Positions 13,295-25,096 of a stretch of DNA of 64,000 bases are shown here, piece after piece. The translations under genes and the position numbers were made by a program. The notes below the pieces were generated by a model that was given only the letters and a program-made list of their open reading frames with translations, was not told where the DNA came from and did no database searches. The DNA is from Pseudoneurospora amorphoporcata (Eukaryota > Ascomycota > Sordariomycetes > Sordariales > Sordariaceae), in NCBI GenBank assembly GCA_033297205.1, contig MU859103.1:124001-188000 (forward strand), read 5' to 3'. The stretch's first letter is position 1; every line of letters starts with the position of its first letter.

Positions 13295-16200
13295 TTACTG
13301 GTTCGGTCTTGAACTGGCCATCTCGCCATACCTACCACGATGCTGTGTCGTATCGTAAGCCTGGAGAACGCGGGTCTGCGACTCGTCGGCCTGCGAGAAG
13401 GCGTAGCCGCGTTGCTTGCGCATGCGCTGGACCTGGCGGACTTTGCGGATGGCTTTTTGGAATTGTTCCATGCTGTTGGCCTTTCGTTAGCAATTGAACG
13501 TAATGCTTAATGATGGCGAAGGAAAAGAAAAGACATACCGAGGCCTATAATCCTGAATATTATACTTCTGGATTTCCTGCACGTGATGGTACGCCTCCGG
13601 TCTCCACAACCGCTTGCTGAACTTCCATGCAAAGTCTCTCAGCAGACAGAGAATCGCCAGCGTGGGCATCTCGATCCAGAAGATCGGGCTGGTGAACAGC
13701 CTGGGGACAACACCGAAATACTCGACACTGATATTCAGCTTGGGCGCCACCTCGCCGTAGACGGCCACAAACACGATCCAGACGGCCATGGAACCGGGGA
13801 TGGCGATGACGTGGTACTTGGTCCAGTTGTTGGTCACCAGCGCGGCCTTTCCGAGGACGGTAAGCAGGACGGCGCCGTACATGGCGGTACCCCAGACCCA
13901 CTTGCCGGCGGTGAGAGAGTCGCCCTGGGGCCCGTCGTTGAGCCAGAAGAGGCAGCCGCCGACGTAGAGGATGATGGAGTGGTAGACGGCGTTGATGATC
14001 CACTCGCCGAAAACACGGATCTTGAAGAAGGTGTTGCGCTGGCCGAGGTTGTAGAGCTGCGGGTAGCGGTCGAGCAGGCGGGCAGAGACGAACTGATCGA
14101 GGATACCAAGAGCGAGGGGCGGAAGGACGGTATAGAAGACGTTGTAGAAGGAGAGAGTCCAGGATTCGTAAATGACTTCACCAGAAAAGACGTTTTGGAA
14201 TGTGTACTGTTTGACGTTAGCGTGTGGATCAAATAGGGTTACCAGCTTAGAACACTTACCCAGAACTGTGTCAGATAAAGACAAATGTTCTTGTAGAAAG
14301 AGAACAAAATAGTTTTGGAAACACGATGGTAACTCCATGCGCCGTGGACGAGAAGTAACTTGCGGAGATAACGGAACTGGGCAATAGACACATCGGCACT
14401 GCGCGCGGCCTGGAGACCTTCCATACCGCTGATACCGACACCAATATGGGCAGCTTGGATCATAGAGACATCGTTGGCTCCGTCGCCGATAGCGAGGAGA
14501 ATCGACTCCTTCTGATACTTCTTGACCAACTTGACAACCAAGGCCTTTTGTAGAGGGGATACACGGCAGCATATGACAGCCTTGCACATGATGGCAAGAT
14601 CAAGGAAGAGCTTCTCCATGTCCTTCTCCAGAGCGAATGTCAACGACTTGCCGTCAATAACGAGAGCCAGGGTCTCCATTTCAATGGTAGCGTCGCCCTG
14701 GTTGCGGATAGCATCGAGCTTCTTCTGAAGGTTCTCCCGCGTAGCTTCCGCGTTCTCTTCGTTGACAATGAGCAGCATCATGTCCTCACTAAGCAACTTG
14801 CAACTCATGCCAATATTGATGGCGGTCTCCTGTCTGTCACCGGTCAGGACCCAAACCTTGATACCGGCCTCCTGGAGGGTGTGGATAGTCTCGGGCACAC
14901 CATCCTGCAAGCGATCCTCGATAGCAGTTGCGCCAAGGAGGTAAAAGTCGTGCTCAATAAGTTCGGCAGCCTTGTCCAGCTCATCGGCACGGTTACCACC
15001 GATAGTCGTCTGCGCCTTCTCGTAAACCCTCATCCACTCCTGGAATTCGTGGTCCGGGATTTCCCTCATGGCCAAGCAGAGCGTGCGTAGTCCCTCAGAA
15101 GCATATTCCTCGAGATGTCGCAGGGTGGCGTCGACGTGGGGGTTTTGGTCATTGAGTCTTTCCAGGATAACGGTGTCTGCGCCCTTGCAGTAGCAGCGAA
15201 CCTTGCCGTCGGGGCAACGATAGATTGTAGACATTCTCTTTCTGGTTGAGTTGAATTCGCAGACAGCCAAGAGCTCGTACTCGAGTTGCTGGCCATTGAC
15301 TTCGATAATAACAGCACGCGGCTTGCGAGCGACGAACCTGTAGCCCAGCTGTACCGCACCATCGACGAGCGCTCCCTCATCTGGCGACGCGGCTTGGTAC
15401 TTGATGCTTCCGTCCTCAGCCTGTTCTGGAATAACAGTGTGGCAAATGGCGAGAAGGGTAAGGAATTGGTCGATCGCCTGCGCAGATTGGTGGCTCTCGA
15501 GATTCTTTGCCAGTTGCCTGAAGTCGTGGATTCCGTTCTCGATTCCGTCCTCAATACTCGGGATTCTATCCTCGGGTACCTTGTCGGCGTACATGATTCC
15601 AGCGATGGAGCATTGCCTGTATTCCATCATGTTGCAAGTCAAGGTTCCAGTCTTGTCGGAGAAGACGAACTCAACCATGCCCAGTTCCTCAACCAAACTG
15701 GACGTTCGGCAATTGGCGGGTGTGTCATTAACGTCATAGTACATATCAAGGTCGTCGTTAATGAGGATGCCGTGCCAATACTTGACCATTTCAATGGTGA
15801 CGAAGAGCGAAATGGGAACGAGAGCGGAAAACAAAACCCAGTATGTGACCATGTCCCTGAAGAAGATGCGAGCAACGGCCGAGGCATTGTTCATGGGATC
15901 CAAGAAGAGGTAAGCGAGACCTTCCTCGCCCTCTACCTTTCGCTGGATGAGATCACCGACAGTGGAGACTACACTGAAGACCAAAAGGATACCGACGAGG
16001 AAGAGTACAAGCGTGTTCAGCTGTCTCTCGACCTTGGTGCGCTTAATCGGCGCGGCTGTGGCGTTGCGCATCAGCTTGGTCTCGTGGCCGGTGAAGACAA
16101 CGACGCCGTGAACCCAGGGGGTGTTGCGCAGAGTAGCACCACGGAGAAGCAACTGTTCGGGGTTGAGAGGAAGCTCCTTCTCCCCACCTCCAGCCTGCAT

Positions 16201-17496
16201 AGTCAAGGTGGCTTCATAGGTATAAAGACTGCTGTTGGGCTGTTCGGAGCGAATCCTGCCTCCCAGACGGCTCAACTCGCTGGAGCTAACCATAGTTGAC
16301 GTTTCGGGCAGAGCTTGTTTGATTTTGAGGTTGGTCTCTCCATCGAGATTGGCGGTTTCGATATAGCAAAGACCCTCGGGTTCGGAACTCGCCAACAGAA
16401 CAAGATCGGCGGGGAAAGACTCTTCAGATTCGACTCGAATGATATCTCCAACTTGGACGTTGATCCATTTCGTTTCCTCGAATGTCGAGCCCCTCAAGAT
16501 TTGGGCCTTGGACAGATTGAGCGCCTTATCTGCCTGCTTTCTCCGATAGTCTTCCACCAACTCTTTACCCGCCGAGACCAAAAGCACGACGGCCAGGGGG
16601 CCAATTGTAGTATATCTGTTTGTAGGAGACAGGCCGGGAATCTGCTGTAGACCGGCGGTAAACAAGAAGAAGATGTTGGCGAACTTGGAGAACTGCTCGA
16701 AGAGGAACTTGGGCAAGAACGTCGCAACATTGTACTTGGCTGTCGAGACGTGGTTGTCGACATACTTGTTCAGGCTGTTGGCGGGAGGGTTGTTGAGATG
16801 AATAATACGGGGGCCAAGGGTTGCTGGATCGACCTTTCCACCTCCAAACCCAAACTTGAAATCGAACTTCTTGGTCGGCTTCTGGGGAGGAGGCTCGTGA
16901 GCATGGTCTTGCTGTGCGGTCGATCTTGGATCCGTCAAGGGAAGGTCCATCTCCGAGTAACCTTCAGGGCCCATCCCAAGCATGTTCTTGGCACGACCGA
17001 TCAACCCGCCGCCCATGCTCAGGACACTATTCCGTGTGCGCGCGCTGTCACGGGCGGCCGCCGAGTCCGGAGGGAGAGCACCGCCATGTTGGTAGTAGGA
17101 CGTGGTGCCCTCGTCAGGGTAGTCGTCAAAGTCCTCGGCATAGCGTTGGTAGTTTCCGAGATCCGACGTCTGGCTGAACTGCCGGTCCAGCGGCCTGTTA
17201 TCGGGGTATGGACTTGCTGGGCCTCTGCCGCCTGTCGCGCCCGGCGCGGGCTGTATAGGTCTTATAGGTGTTTGCTGTGATGTTTGCCCAGAGCCAATAA
17301 AGTCATCGTAGGATACGGACGGGCGAGGTTGCGCGGCGCCTTGCGCATCATCGCTATGTAGTCGCAAGAGATCGTCGTCGTTCAGGGTCGACCTTTGGCC
17401 CCCGCTATAGTATGGTTGTTCGTTGCCGAAGTCGAGCAACAGATCATCGTGTTGATTGCTCGACGGGGCCCTAGGAGGGGGGCGGCCAGCCGCCAT
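13295..17496 (-). CDS. P4-type phospholipid-transporting ATPase (Drs2-type flippase)
   Basis: Three exons, 17496-14260, 14206-13539 and 13472-13295, are separated by introns of 53 nt (14207-14259) and 66 nt (13473-13538) and encode 1,360 residues. A disordered N terminus of about 230 residues precedes the P-type ATPase core. Visible motifs are the actuator-domain DGETN (385-389), the phosphorylated Asp614 in DKTGTLT, and the hinge GDGANDV late in exon 1. About ten membrane segments are expected, several in exon 2. The last exon carries the Drs2-type tail GYAFSQADESQTRVLQAYDT...RGRYGEM. Without exon 3 this tail is lost, which confirms the model. Such enzymes move phosphatidylserine/ethanolamine from the exoplasmic to the cytosolic leaflet of trans-Golgi and vesicle membranes with a Cdc50-family partner. 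The gene is divergent from the CRIPT gene. Confidence 0.95.
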
Positions 17497-18675
17497 GCCG
17501 GAGACCGGGAGCCGGAGAGTGGACGCTGTCGGTCAGATAGTCCGTCAGACCTGAGATGGTGGGTGTCGCGGAGACGAGCGAAGGATCCGGTGAGAAGGCG
17601 GGGAGTCGTGCCTATAGCGGGAATAGGAGCATCTGAGGACTAGGTGCGGACGGGTAGGTCGGGCGGGCACTTGTTGATGTCAAAGTCGGAATAGCGCATG
17701 TAGTGTACATGCAGCTTTGATGGATGCGGTCGGGTGGGTAGCGTGTTGACCGCAGGGACGTTCTTGTTGCGACAGAGGAATGGAATGCGTGGAACTTGGG
17801 GAAGCTGAGCTGGAGGGTTGGTTTGGGAATAGGTAAGGTACGGAGGGATAGTGGAGGAGGGTTGCTTGACACTACCTAAGGTACCTTAGGTAGGTAGGTA
17901 TAGCGGAGAGTGCAGTAGATGCCGCCGTGTCAAGATGCAGCACAGCCTCCTTGTACTGTTCAGCGCAGGACTCGTATGTGGAATTTACGAATTGGCAGTA
18001 CAGGACCAGTACAACGGGGTTGAAACGGTTCCCGGTACGCGCCAATACGGTTTGCTTGGGAGGTCACGTTCAACGAGATGAAGACACCTCCTGATATGCA
18101 GAAAGAGTCCAGTTGTTTTGGATGTTTGAAGAGCAGACTCTGTTTCTTTTTGACGAACAAACCGATCTGCAATTCAGGGGATGTCCAGGGATAGAGGGAT
18201 TGCCTGGTGGGGCTTGTAAAGCTTGTGCACGTAATGTACTAGTTACCTACCACTGACACCACTGGCACCACAATCGCAAACCCAGGGGACCAAGCAGCCA
18301 AGGCACGTCACAGCACTGTTAGCGGGCCACCGTTGTTCGCCTTTGTGGATCTGATTGCCAGTTGCTATGAATAACGTTTCGGATACAATTCATCCAATCA
18401 TGATGCTCGGAGGTTGGCTTTTGAGGCTGGAAATGAAGACGCCAAGCTCATGATTAAGCGATAAGTGGCTGATAGTAGGGGCCATTTTTACCCCACACCT
18501 CGGCGGTCAAGTAATAGTAACAAACACTCCAGCGGACATCATTCTCAACTGGCCGCCGCTGTTATCACTCCCTGTGACCTCATTCATCACCAATCTCATC
18601 ATTCGTCAACAAAGGCTTGCTCACCACTTCTATCAAAGAATACAGGAGAAATCTTGAAAGGTAAATCCAGCCAAG
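17497..18675. promoter_or_regulatory. Divergent intergenic region between flippase and CRIPT genes
   Basis: These 1.18 kb contain the start regions of two divergent genes. The notable element is a perfect 22-bp palindrome at 17872-17893, listed separately. No ORF here is convincing. Confidence 0.5.
17872..17893. repeat. Perfect 22-bp palindrome (CTACCTAAGGT and its reverse complement)
   Basis: The half-site CTACCTAAGGT at 17872-17882 is followed directly by its exact reverse complement at 17883-17893, then by further GGTA repeats. It lies 376 bp upstream of the flippase start codon. It could be a dimeric protein-binding site or a hairpin. Related ACCTAGGT-type sequence occurs near 33363-33372. 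Confidence 0.9.
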
Positions 18676-19173
18676 ATGGTTTGCGCAAAGTGTCAAAAGA
18701 CGGAAAAGACAACTCTCATCACGCCCGGGGTCAAGAAGAAGAGTGAGATGTACTATGGCTCCCCAGCAGCAGCATCGTCATCATCGAGCTCTGCCTCGGG
18801 ACCCAAGAAGTCGGCAACTCTCGGCAACACAGGAGTGGTAAAAGTGAGTTTTCATCACCAGCATACTTGGAACTTAATCACAGGATACTAACTGATCTTT
18901 ACAGAGCAAACTGTTGTCCAAGGCGGCTCAGAACCCCTATGCTCAGTACTCTAGCACATGTACGCGCTGCAAGGCAAAGGTATCAGAAGGTCACAAATTT
19001 TGCACCAAATGCGCGTACCGCGCCAACTGTGAGTCTCGACACCTCCCTTGCATAGTGTTCAGGATGAACATCAACCAACTTCTTCGATAGCCTGCGCAAT
19101 TTGTGGCAAGCCCAATAAAACACCTGCCGCCGGAGCACCCCTGGTGAACGGCCAGAAGTTTACCTTGAAGTGA
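18676..19173 (+). CDS. CRIPT-family cysteine-rich protein
   Basis: Three exons, 18676-18843, 18905-19028 and 19091-19173, join over 61-nt and 62-nt introns to a 124-residue protein. It begins MVCAKCQKTEKTTLITPG, the conserved start of CRIPT. A Ser-rich insert follows, then NPYAQYSSTCTRCKAKVSEGHKFCTKCAYRANSCAICGK with paired CxxC motifs that should bind zinc. It ends in a short GQKFTLK tail rather than the PDZ ligand of animal CRIPT. Animal CRIPT was first known as a PSD-95 binding protein. Wide conservation in organisms without synapses points to a more basic nuclear role, and human CRIPT has been linked to spliceosome factors. The function here is unproven. The gene is divergent from the flippase and convergent with the hydrolase. 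Confidence 0.9.
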
Positions 19174-19869
19174 GAAGATCACAGACCAAATGTTGCCGCA
19201 CAAGCAAGAAAGACACGAAAGTTACGAATCCGATACGATTACATATGAGTACAACGACATGAGCGGCATGAGCGGCATGCCCAACGCTACGGTTGTCCTT
19301 GCCCTCAGTTTCAAGGTTTCGCCTGTACTGCTAACTTTATGTTGAGAGACTCTACACACAGTTGCACCGTCGAGAGCTACAGTCCCCCGGTCACCAAGGC
19401 TTTTCAATGCCATTCAACCGGGGCACGAAGGTGTATCTCCCCGCTTGAGTGTTGTACGATCGTTGAGGCGCAGCAATGCCTCAGAAAATTCAAGGGGTTA
19501 CAGCGCAGGTTGATGGCACGTGAGATCGTGTGCCCTTTGAGCTGGATGGAAACAGTATTGTATGTTGGAAGGATGTGGATAGTCTGGCCTTCGAATCACC
19601 AATTAAACGGGCGAAGAGATAGACATGTGTACGGATGTTGATGCCCGTAGGCAAGGCAAAGGTTCTTCCTATTCATCAAACTATCAAAGAATATGTTAAG
19701 AGTTAAAGAGGCTCAAGGCGAGGGAAGCTCTAGCCCTGCAAATATACCTGCAGCGACAATTTCGTTTAGGTCTTTATCAAGCAAAACGTCTCTTTTCATC
19801 GCGTAATCTGAAGTTCCTGTCTTCTCAGCGCGTTACACAACGTGAGATCACCAAGACATCTTTGCTCGC
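19174..19869. other. Intergenic between convergent genes
   Basis: It lies between the stops of the CRIPT gene (+) and the epoxide hydrolase (-) and should contain both 3' UTRs. A short GAGCGGCAT tandem duplication occurs near 19261-19278. I see no gene. Confidence 0.45.
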
Positions 19870-20985
19870 TCAAAGCTTCGCATCCTCCTCCGTCCCCAAC
19901 ACGCTAGCCAAAAACTCCCCAATATACAGGTTGACCTTAACCGGCTGCTCCCACAATGCCCAGTGTGAAGCATCGACCTCCTTGCTCGTCAACTTATCAA
20001 AATACCTCTCCATGCCCTTCGACATCGCCGGCGGCAGCGCCGCATCCTTCAGCGCCAGCACAAACAGCGACGGCGGCTCGACAATCTTCTCCATGGTCTT
20101 GGTACTCTTCCCTCTGCTTTCCAACTGCTCCACTAGCTCCCTCTCATCATCATAATTCACCCTGGTAGTCCTATACCAGTTCAAGCTTCCCCTCATACTG
20201 CCCCCATCATTCCCCACATACTGCTGCACATAGTACTCCATCTCCTTCTCATCCAACAACGGGCTCTTCCCGGACATCTTGGGCAGATTCTCGAACAAAA
20301 CACCCTTCTCCGTCGTGAAGATCACCTCCCCGTCCGGCCCTTTCTCACCGTAAACACCGCTCAACCACTGCCTGATCTTCTCCTCCCCTGCCACTTTCTC
20401 CTCCACCTCGGGACCCGCCAGCTGCACCTGATACTTGAAGTTCGGCAACACCGTCTGCACCATTTCCTCGAGGGGCACAAAATCCCCTGCCCGCGGCGCC
20501 CAAAAGGGGGTGCACACGCTAAACACGGCCTTGACAAGACCGGGAAACCAAAGCGCAAACCGCCAAGCTACCGCGCCGCCCCAGTCATGGCCGCCCACAA
20601 TGACACCTCCTTCCTTCTCGATCTGGGCCCGGCCGCCGGGGACTTCGCTTGCGACAAGCTCGAGCAAGTCGTGCGATACGTTCTTGAAGGAGTAAGCGGT
20701 GAGTTCGGGCGGGGAGTCGGACCCGCCGAAGCCGGGCAGGTCGGGGACGATGACGCGCAGACCGAGGGAGACGAGGAAGGGGACCTGGTAGCGCCAACCG
20801 AGGGAGACGTCGGGGAAACCGTGGACGAGGAGGACGGTGCCGCGGGGTTCGGGAGAGGAGGAGGCGTCGGCGGGAGGGGCGCTGATGAGGTAGTGGTATT
20901 TTTTACCGTTGATGGTGGTAGTTTTGGAGAGGACGCGGGGGTCGTGGGGGGTGAGCTTGGGGGGGAAGTCGGGTGCAAAAGACAT
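19870..20985 (-). CDS. Alpha/beta hydrolase, epoxide hydrolase-like
   Basis: This is a single uninterrupted exon of 371 residues. The N-terminal half shows the oxyanion motif HGFP (55-58), the strand VIVPDLPGFGGSD, and the nucleophile elbow GGHDWGG with Asp134 as the nucleophile. An Asp nucleophile marks the epoxide hydrolase/dehalogenase branch rather than lipases, which use Ser. A lid Tyr in LNWYR (about 290) fits epoxide hydrolases, and the catalytic His is about 341 in DASHWALWEQP. The expected reaction adds water to an epoxide to give a vicinal diol; the substrate is unknown. No signal peptide or membrane segment is visible, so it is probably cytosolic. The C terminus (EDAKL) is not a strong PTS1; I would not claim peroxisomal location. 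Confidence 0.88.
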   Translation of the reverse strand: MSFAPDFPPKLTPHDPRVLSKTTTINGKKYHYLISAPPADASSSPEPRGTVLLVHGFPDVSLGWRYQVPFLVSLGLRVIVPDLPGFGGSDSPPELTAYSFKNVSHDLLELVASEVPGGRAQIEKEGGVIVGGHDWGGAVAWRFALWFPGLVKAVFSVCTPFWAPRAGDFVPLEEMVQTVLPNFKYQVQLAGPEVEEKVAGEEKIRQWLSGVYGEKGPDGEVIFTTEKGVLFENLPKMSGKSPLLDEKEMEYYVQQYVGNDGGSMRGSLNWYRTTRVNYDDERELVEQLESRGKSTKTMEKIVEPPSLFVLALKDAALPPAMSKGMERYFDKLTSKEVDASHWALWEQPVKVNLYIGEFLASVLGTEEDAKL

Positions 20986-21949
20986 TTTGGTCTTGGGGGG
21001 TGGTGAGTTGGGTAGTAACTTATTGATGAGATTGGTGATGGAATGGAGTTCCGGTTAAGTTTCAGTGAGGGGGGTTAGTTAGTTATGTTGTTGATGTAGA
21101 GAATGATGATATCACGGTGGTCACATGTGTTCCGTTTTGTTCAACAGCAGCACGAGAGGGAAAGCAAGCTGTCAACCGACCATAAATGATGAGAGGTGCC
21201 ACGTTGGATGTCAAAGCGTAAGAGGCTTTTGGAATGGAATGATGAACAAACTACATCCGAAGGCGGTTCGGAGTGTTTTTTTTGTACCCTTCCTATCTTT
21301 AACCGTTGAAGACGTGTACATCGCGAGTGGAGAAAAGGGGGGTAGCAACAACACCTCAAATGCGTCATGCATAGCCGCCAAAATCCGCAAGGATACCTAT
21401 TTGTCAGAATGGTGATCATTGGAACACGAGGATGGCCCTTGACTCTCCGCTTCATGCCTGGTTCGTTGAATTGGCCGAGGCATGTCGGATGTTTGTGTGA
21501 GCCAAAGATCCGTTTGTGTGGACAGGGACGGAGATTGGGGATTTGGCTGATGAGTAAACATGGGATTGGTAAGATCGTAAGATGCCGGACTTTGTACATC
21601 AACATCGCGGCCGCCAGAGGTGCACTCGCAATCTAAAACTCCAGCAGTTGAAAACAAGATTGGTTCTGGAAGCAAAAGCTCTTCATACCTGTACCTCTAC
21701 ACCTATATCACAATCGTTCGTACCTTTTCCGACAAGCGTTCCCTTTTATAGCCCTCCTTGGCCCTGGTAGGCTCCTTTACTTTCACATATACGGCCCCAA
21801 ATTTGGAAAGATATATGACATCGAAATCAGCCAGCCAGCTGGCTATCGACAATCAAGTTCTTACTTTGAAACCACGACCCAAGTAATTGACTGACAGGAT
21901 TGAACCACACCGGGATATCTTGCAGTAGAAGGGATAGGTAAAGTTACCT
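20986..21949. other. Intergenic upstream of the epoxide hydrolase
   Basis: This holds the hydrolase promoter and the 3' UTR of the pinin-like gene, both on the minus strand. ORFs at 21141-21605 and 21397-21675 are short and unlike known proteins. Nothing else is evident. Confidence 0.45.
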
Positions 21950-23223
21950 CTAGTATATGACCATATCCTCCCCGTCTTGTATCATCTCGTCTCCATCATG
22001 GTCCTGGTCATGAGTGGTAGTATCAATGCTAGCGGCAGTAACGCCCTTGTCATCGCCCGTGCTTGTGCTCGGGGGTACTGCTTCTGCTGCTGCTGCTCCT
22101 GGCGGCGGCATACCTTCTGATGACAGTGATGGAACAGCACCATTGTTAGCATCTTCTGAAGACTTGTTAGGCTGCTCACCAACTTGATCTTGTTCTTTCA
22201 TGACCTCGTCATCATGGGTTGATGGTGGTGGGATCTCGGCCTTTGGTTGGACCTTGCTCTCAATCTTTGGCCGCCGCCCGTGTTTAACTTGGAATTGGCG
22301 CACCTCCTTGGCGATGGTCTCCTCGGCTTCGCGTATTTGCTCATCGACGATGCCCTCTTGTTCTTTGGTAAGCTCCCATGGCTTGTAGTACTGGTAGGAT
22401 TGTTAGTCTTTGAATCAAGCCGTCTTCTCTGTCAGGGGTTATATGCTTACAACTACAGGCTCGCTGACAGTCCGTAAGCTGTGAGCCAAAATAAGCATCT
22501 TTTCATGCCGTCGGTGCATCTGCAACGATAACCTATTAGCAACCATGCCAACCACTTCTCTCTCAAGGGACAAAACCCCACCATTCGCTCTTCGAAGTCC
22601 ACCTGCTTAGTCTCCCGGAAGCGTCTTCGCTCAGCAAGCAGGTCGGTTCTGCGCCTATCATCCTCGACTCTCTGCTGCTGCACTCGTTCCTGCTGGCGGC
22701 GTTCGATTTCCTTTCTCCTGTGTTGGTGCGCTTTGTTGGGTGTGGTCTGACTTAGCGTGTTGAGGAGACCACCAAACAGACGCCTGCCCCGTTTTTTCTC
22801 CTCCATGCTGACATTCTTCCGCGATTGTTCGGGGCTAACTGCTGCCTTTCGAGACGATGGTTCCTTTTGCGCGTCTGACTCTCTCCTAGCAGTGACTGGG
22901 CTTCGAGCTGTGGTCTCGTCGCCGCGTGCCACAGCCTCGTTCTCCATTGGATGATCATCGCCCTTGGAAGTTGACGAGGCGTGATTTTTCCTCGTTGTGC
23001 CGATCGGCTCCTCCGTCGAGTCCTTTACGGGTTTCTCGGTCTTCCCGGTTTCTGGCTTCGCTCCCCCTTCAACAGTCTCGCTGATCTTGTCCTTCCCATT
23101 ATCGTTCTCCAGTTTGGTGCGCTTTGCAGCCAATCCATCCTCTGAAGATGGAGAGGAGGAGGCTTTTCTTTTCTGGGAAGCCAAGCCCTGGGGCTCTGTT
23201 TCCATCATCTGCTCCGAAGACAT
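21950..23223 (-). CDS. Pinin/SDK/MemA domain protein
   Basis: Three exons, 23223-22582, 22519-22451 and 22390-21950, join over introns 22520-22581 and 22391-22450 into 383 residues. The first 140 residues are a charged, Ser/Lys-rich disordered region. The Pinin/SDK/MemA domain follows (about 145-265): RGRRLFGGLLNTLSQ, a basic coiled segment rich in Arg/Gln/Glu, VDFEERM, then LILAHSLRTVSEPVVYYKPWELTKEQEGIVDEQIREAEETI after splicing. The C terminus is acidic and low-complexity. Metazoan pinin is a nuclear protein linked to the exon-junction complex and alternative splicing. Intron 1 uses an atypical donor, GTGGGG, but the downstream join restores the domain. The gene is head-to-head with the splicing factor at 24014. 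Confidence 0.88.
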
Positions 23224-24013
23224 GAGTGGTGCCGAGTTGGAAGGTCCAGTCGCGTTGTTTTAAAGCAAAGATCGACAGCAGCTTGGCGTTGAGCCAAAGC
23301 AGGAGTGTTGGAGTTGCAAGATGGGGAAAAGCGTAACGAGGGTCAAGTTATAGCTCCCGAGTGACTGGTGAAAGAAAGAATCCTCGTGACAAAAGGCCTT
23401 TGTTGTTGGTGGAAGTTACAGGTCGAAAATATGTATCGGTTGGCCGGTCCCTGTTTGATGTCCAACACGATTTCGTTGTTGGGAGCTATTGGTGTATTGA
23501 TGAAAGTCAAATTGTTGTGACCTGTGTCCAGAACTTCTTCAGTGAGAAGCTTCCCTGAAAGTGGATTGTCCAACCCGCTGTCGATGTTCGAGGCCGCGCG
23601 AACCGAATCCACTTTTGGAGCCGGGAAGCAGCTGGGGAAGCCAGCCCCACTTTCCTGCACAGGTCGCATGTCTTGGCATTCAAAGGATCCGCCCTTCCCA
23701 CGAGGCTGACAAACGAAAACACGGAAAACGCTAAAAGGAGACACCACATCGCGACCCACTTACCGCCGAGGCTGACGAAATCCAGTTCCACACGATACAT
23801 TATCGCCAGTGTCCGTCGCATCTTTCGCTTACATGACTGTCCATACCGACCTCGACCTACAATCACAAGCGCTATTCGAGACCGGATTCATCGTATAGCG
23901 CATATTGCGAGCGATCATTTCATACTACGCGACAGCACCACACGTGCCATTCTCCCCGATAATCAATCCTTCCGCAACCACCTTCGCGAAACCACCAAAA
24001 TTTCTAGCCCACC
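23224..24013. promoter_or_regulatory. Shared intergenic region of the divergent pinin and PHF5A genes
   Basis: These 790 bp separate two divergent start codons, so both promoters and leaders lie here. No gene is visible. The 279-codon ORF starting at 23673 arises by reading through leader and intron 1 into exon 2 of the PHF5A gene. Confidence 0.6.
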
Positions 24014-24571
24014 ATGTCTCGCCATCATCCGTACGTTCTCTCTCCTTATCCACTCCTTCATGGCGCTTCTCAACGCCAAAGAATGGAACCTCCTCTCCCC
24101 TCAAAATGCCCCTACTAACTCTTCCTCTTCTTCAAAAAGCGATCTAGTAATGTGCCGCAAACAATCTGGCATCGCCATCGGCCGTCTCTGCGACAAGTGC
24201 GACGGCAAGTGTCCCGTGTGCGACTCGTACGTGCGGCCCACGACGCTGGTGCGCATCTGCGACGAGTGCTCGTTCGGCAATTACCAGAACAAGTGCGTGG
24301 TGTGCGGCGGCGAGGGCATCTCGGATGCGTTCTATTGCTTCGAGTGCACCAGACTCGAAAAAGACAGGGATGGGTGTCCAAAGATCATAAACCTTGGTAG
24401 TTCCAGGACGGATGTAAGTTTTCCCCTCTCAGTTCGGTGGTTCCCCTCCTCATCTTTCCCTTCCGACATGCTGTGGGATTGTCATGCTTGGCTGTCAGAA
24501 ATCACAGGCTAACAAAAGTACTTTTGCGCCAATAGCTATTTTACCAAAAGAAAACAAATCGAACGTTTTAA
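24014..24571 (+). CDS. PHF5A/Rds3 subunit of the SF3b splicing complex
   Basis: Three exons, 24014-24030 (only 17 coding nt), 24140-24413 and 24536-24571, join to a 108-residue protein. Human PHF5A has 110 residues. Intron 1 (109 nt) carries a textbook TACTAAC branch site near 24113-24120; intron 2 is 122 nt. The product reads [23 protein letters not shown]..., with the ring of CxxC zinc-binding motifs and [18 protein letters not shown] typical of the family. It ends in [14 protein letters not shown]5A/Rds3 is a small zinc-finger scaffold in SF3b of U2 snRNP, next to the branch-site adenosine pocket. The tiny first exon explains why a simple ORF search places the start wrongly. The gene is divergent from the pinin-like gene. 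Confidence 0.95.
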
Positions 24572-25096
24572 CACTGGAGATACCCGGGTCCGGGCTTGTG
24601 TGGGAAGACTGTTTGGGCTGGTTAATTATCTGATACGAGAGATGCTTTGGGGAAAGGAGGCAAAGCATTGGAATGGGTACAACATCGAGAAAGGGATTCG
24701 TCGCAAGCTCAAGCAGCATTCGATTCGGCATCATTGGCGTTAGGGAGTTTTGTTTACATACACAGCATTGCATAGGAGGGCAATCTTACAACGGAGAAAA
24801 GGCGAAGTTGAGATGCAAGCATGTACCATTGATCAGGAGTTGACACGATTTGGGTCATTACATGTCAAGTTCGAGTGTTTGTGTCATCTCACTTGATTAT
24901 GGACAGTAAACGAAATAAGCTATATTTTCCGTGATGCATTACCCATTAACGATAGACTTAAAATAATACTCTTTCGCATGCCAAACACCTGCTGCTCCGA
25001 CAGCCGCAATGCTAATTATCATCAGAGCAGGAAATATTCCACCCCTTCTTAACACCCAAACAAGACTGATATCCAAACATCAGCCGCCGGATCATA
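24572..25096. other. Intergenic between convergent genes
   Basis: It contains the 3' UTRs of the PHF5A (+) and peroxin-like (-) genes. AT-rich sequence occurs around 24900-24990. No further feature is seen. Confidence 0.5.

Noticed and set aside
15286..16299. 337-codon ORF on the plus strand
   Set aside because: It is antisense to the P4-ATPase core, whose motifs are unmistakable.
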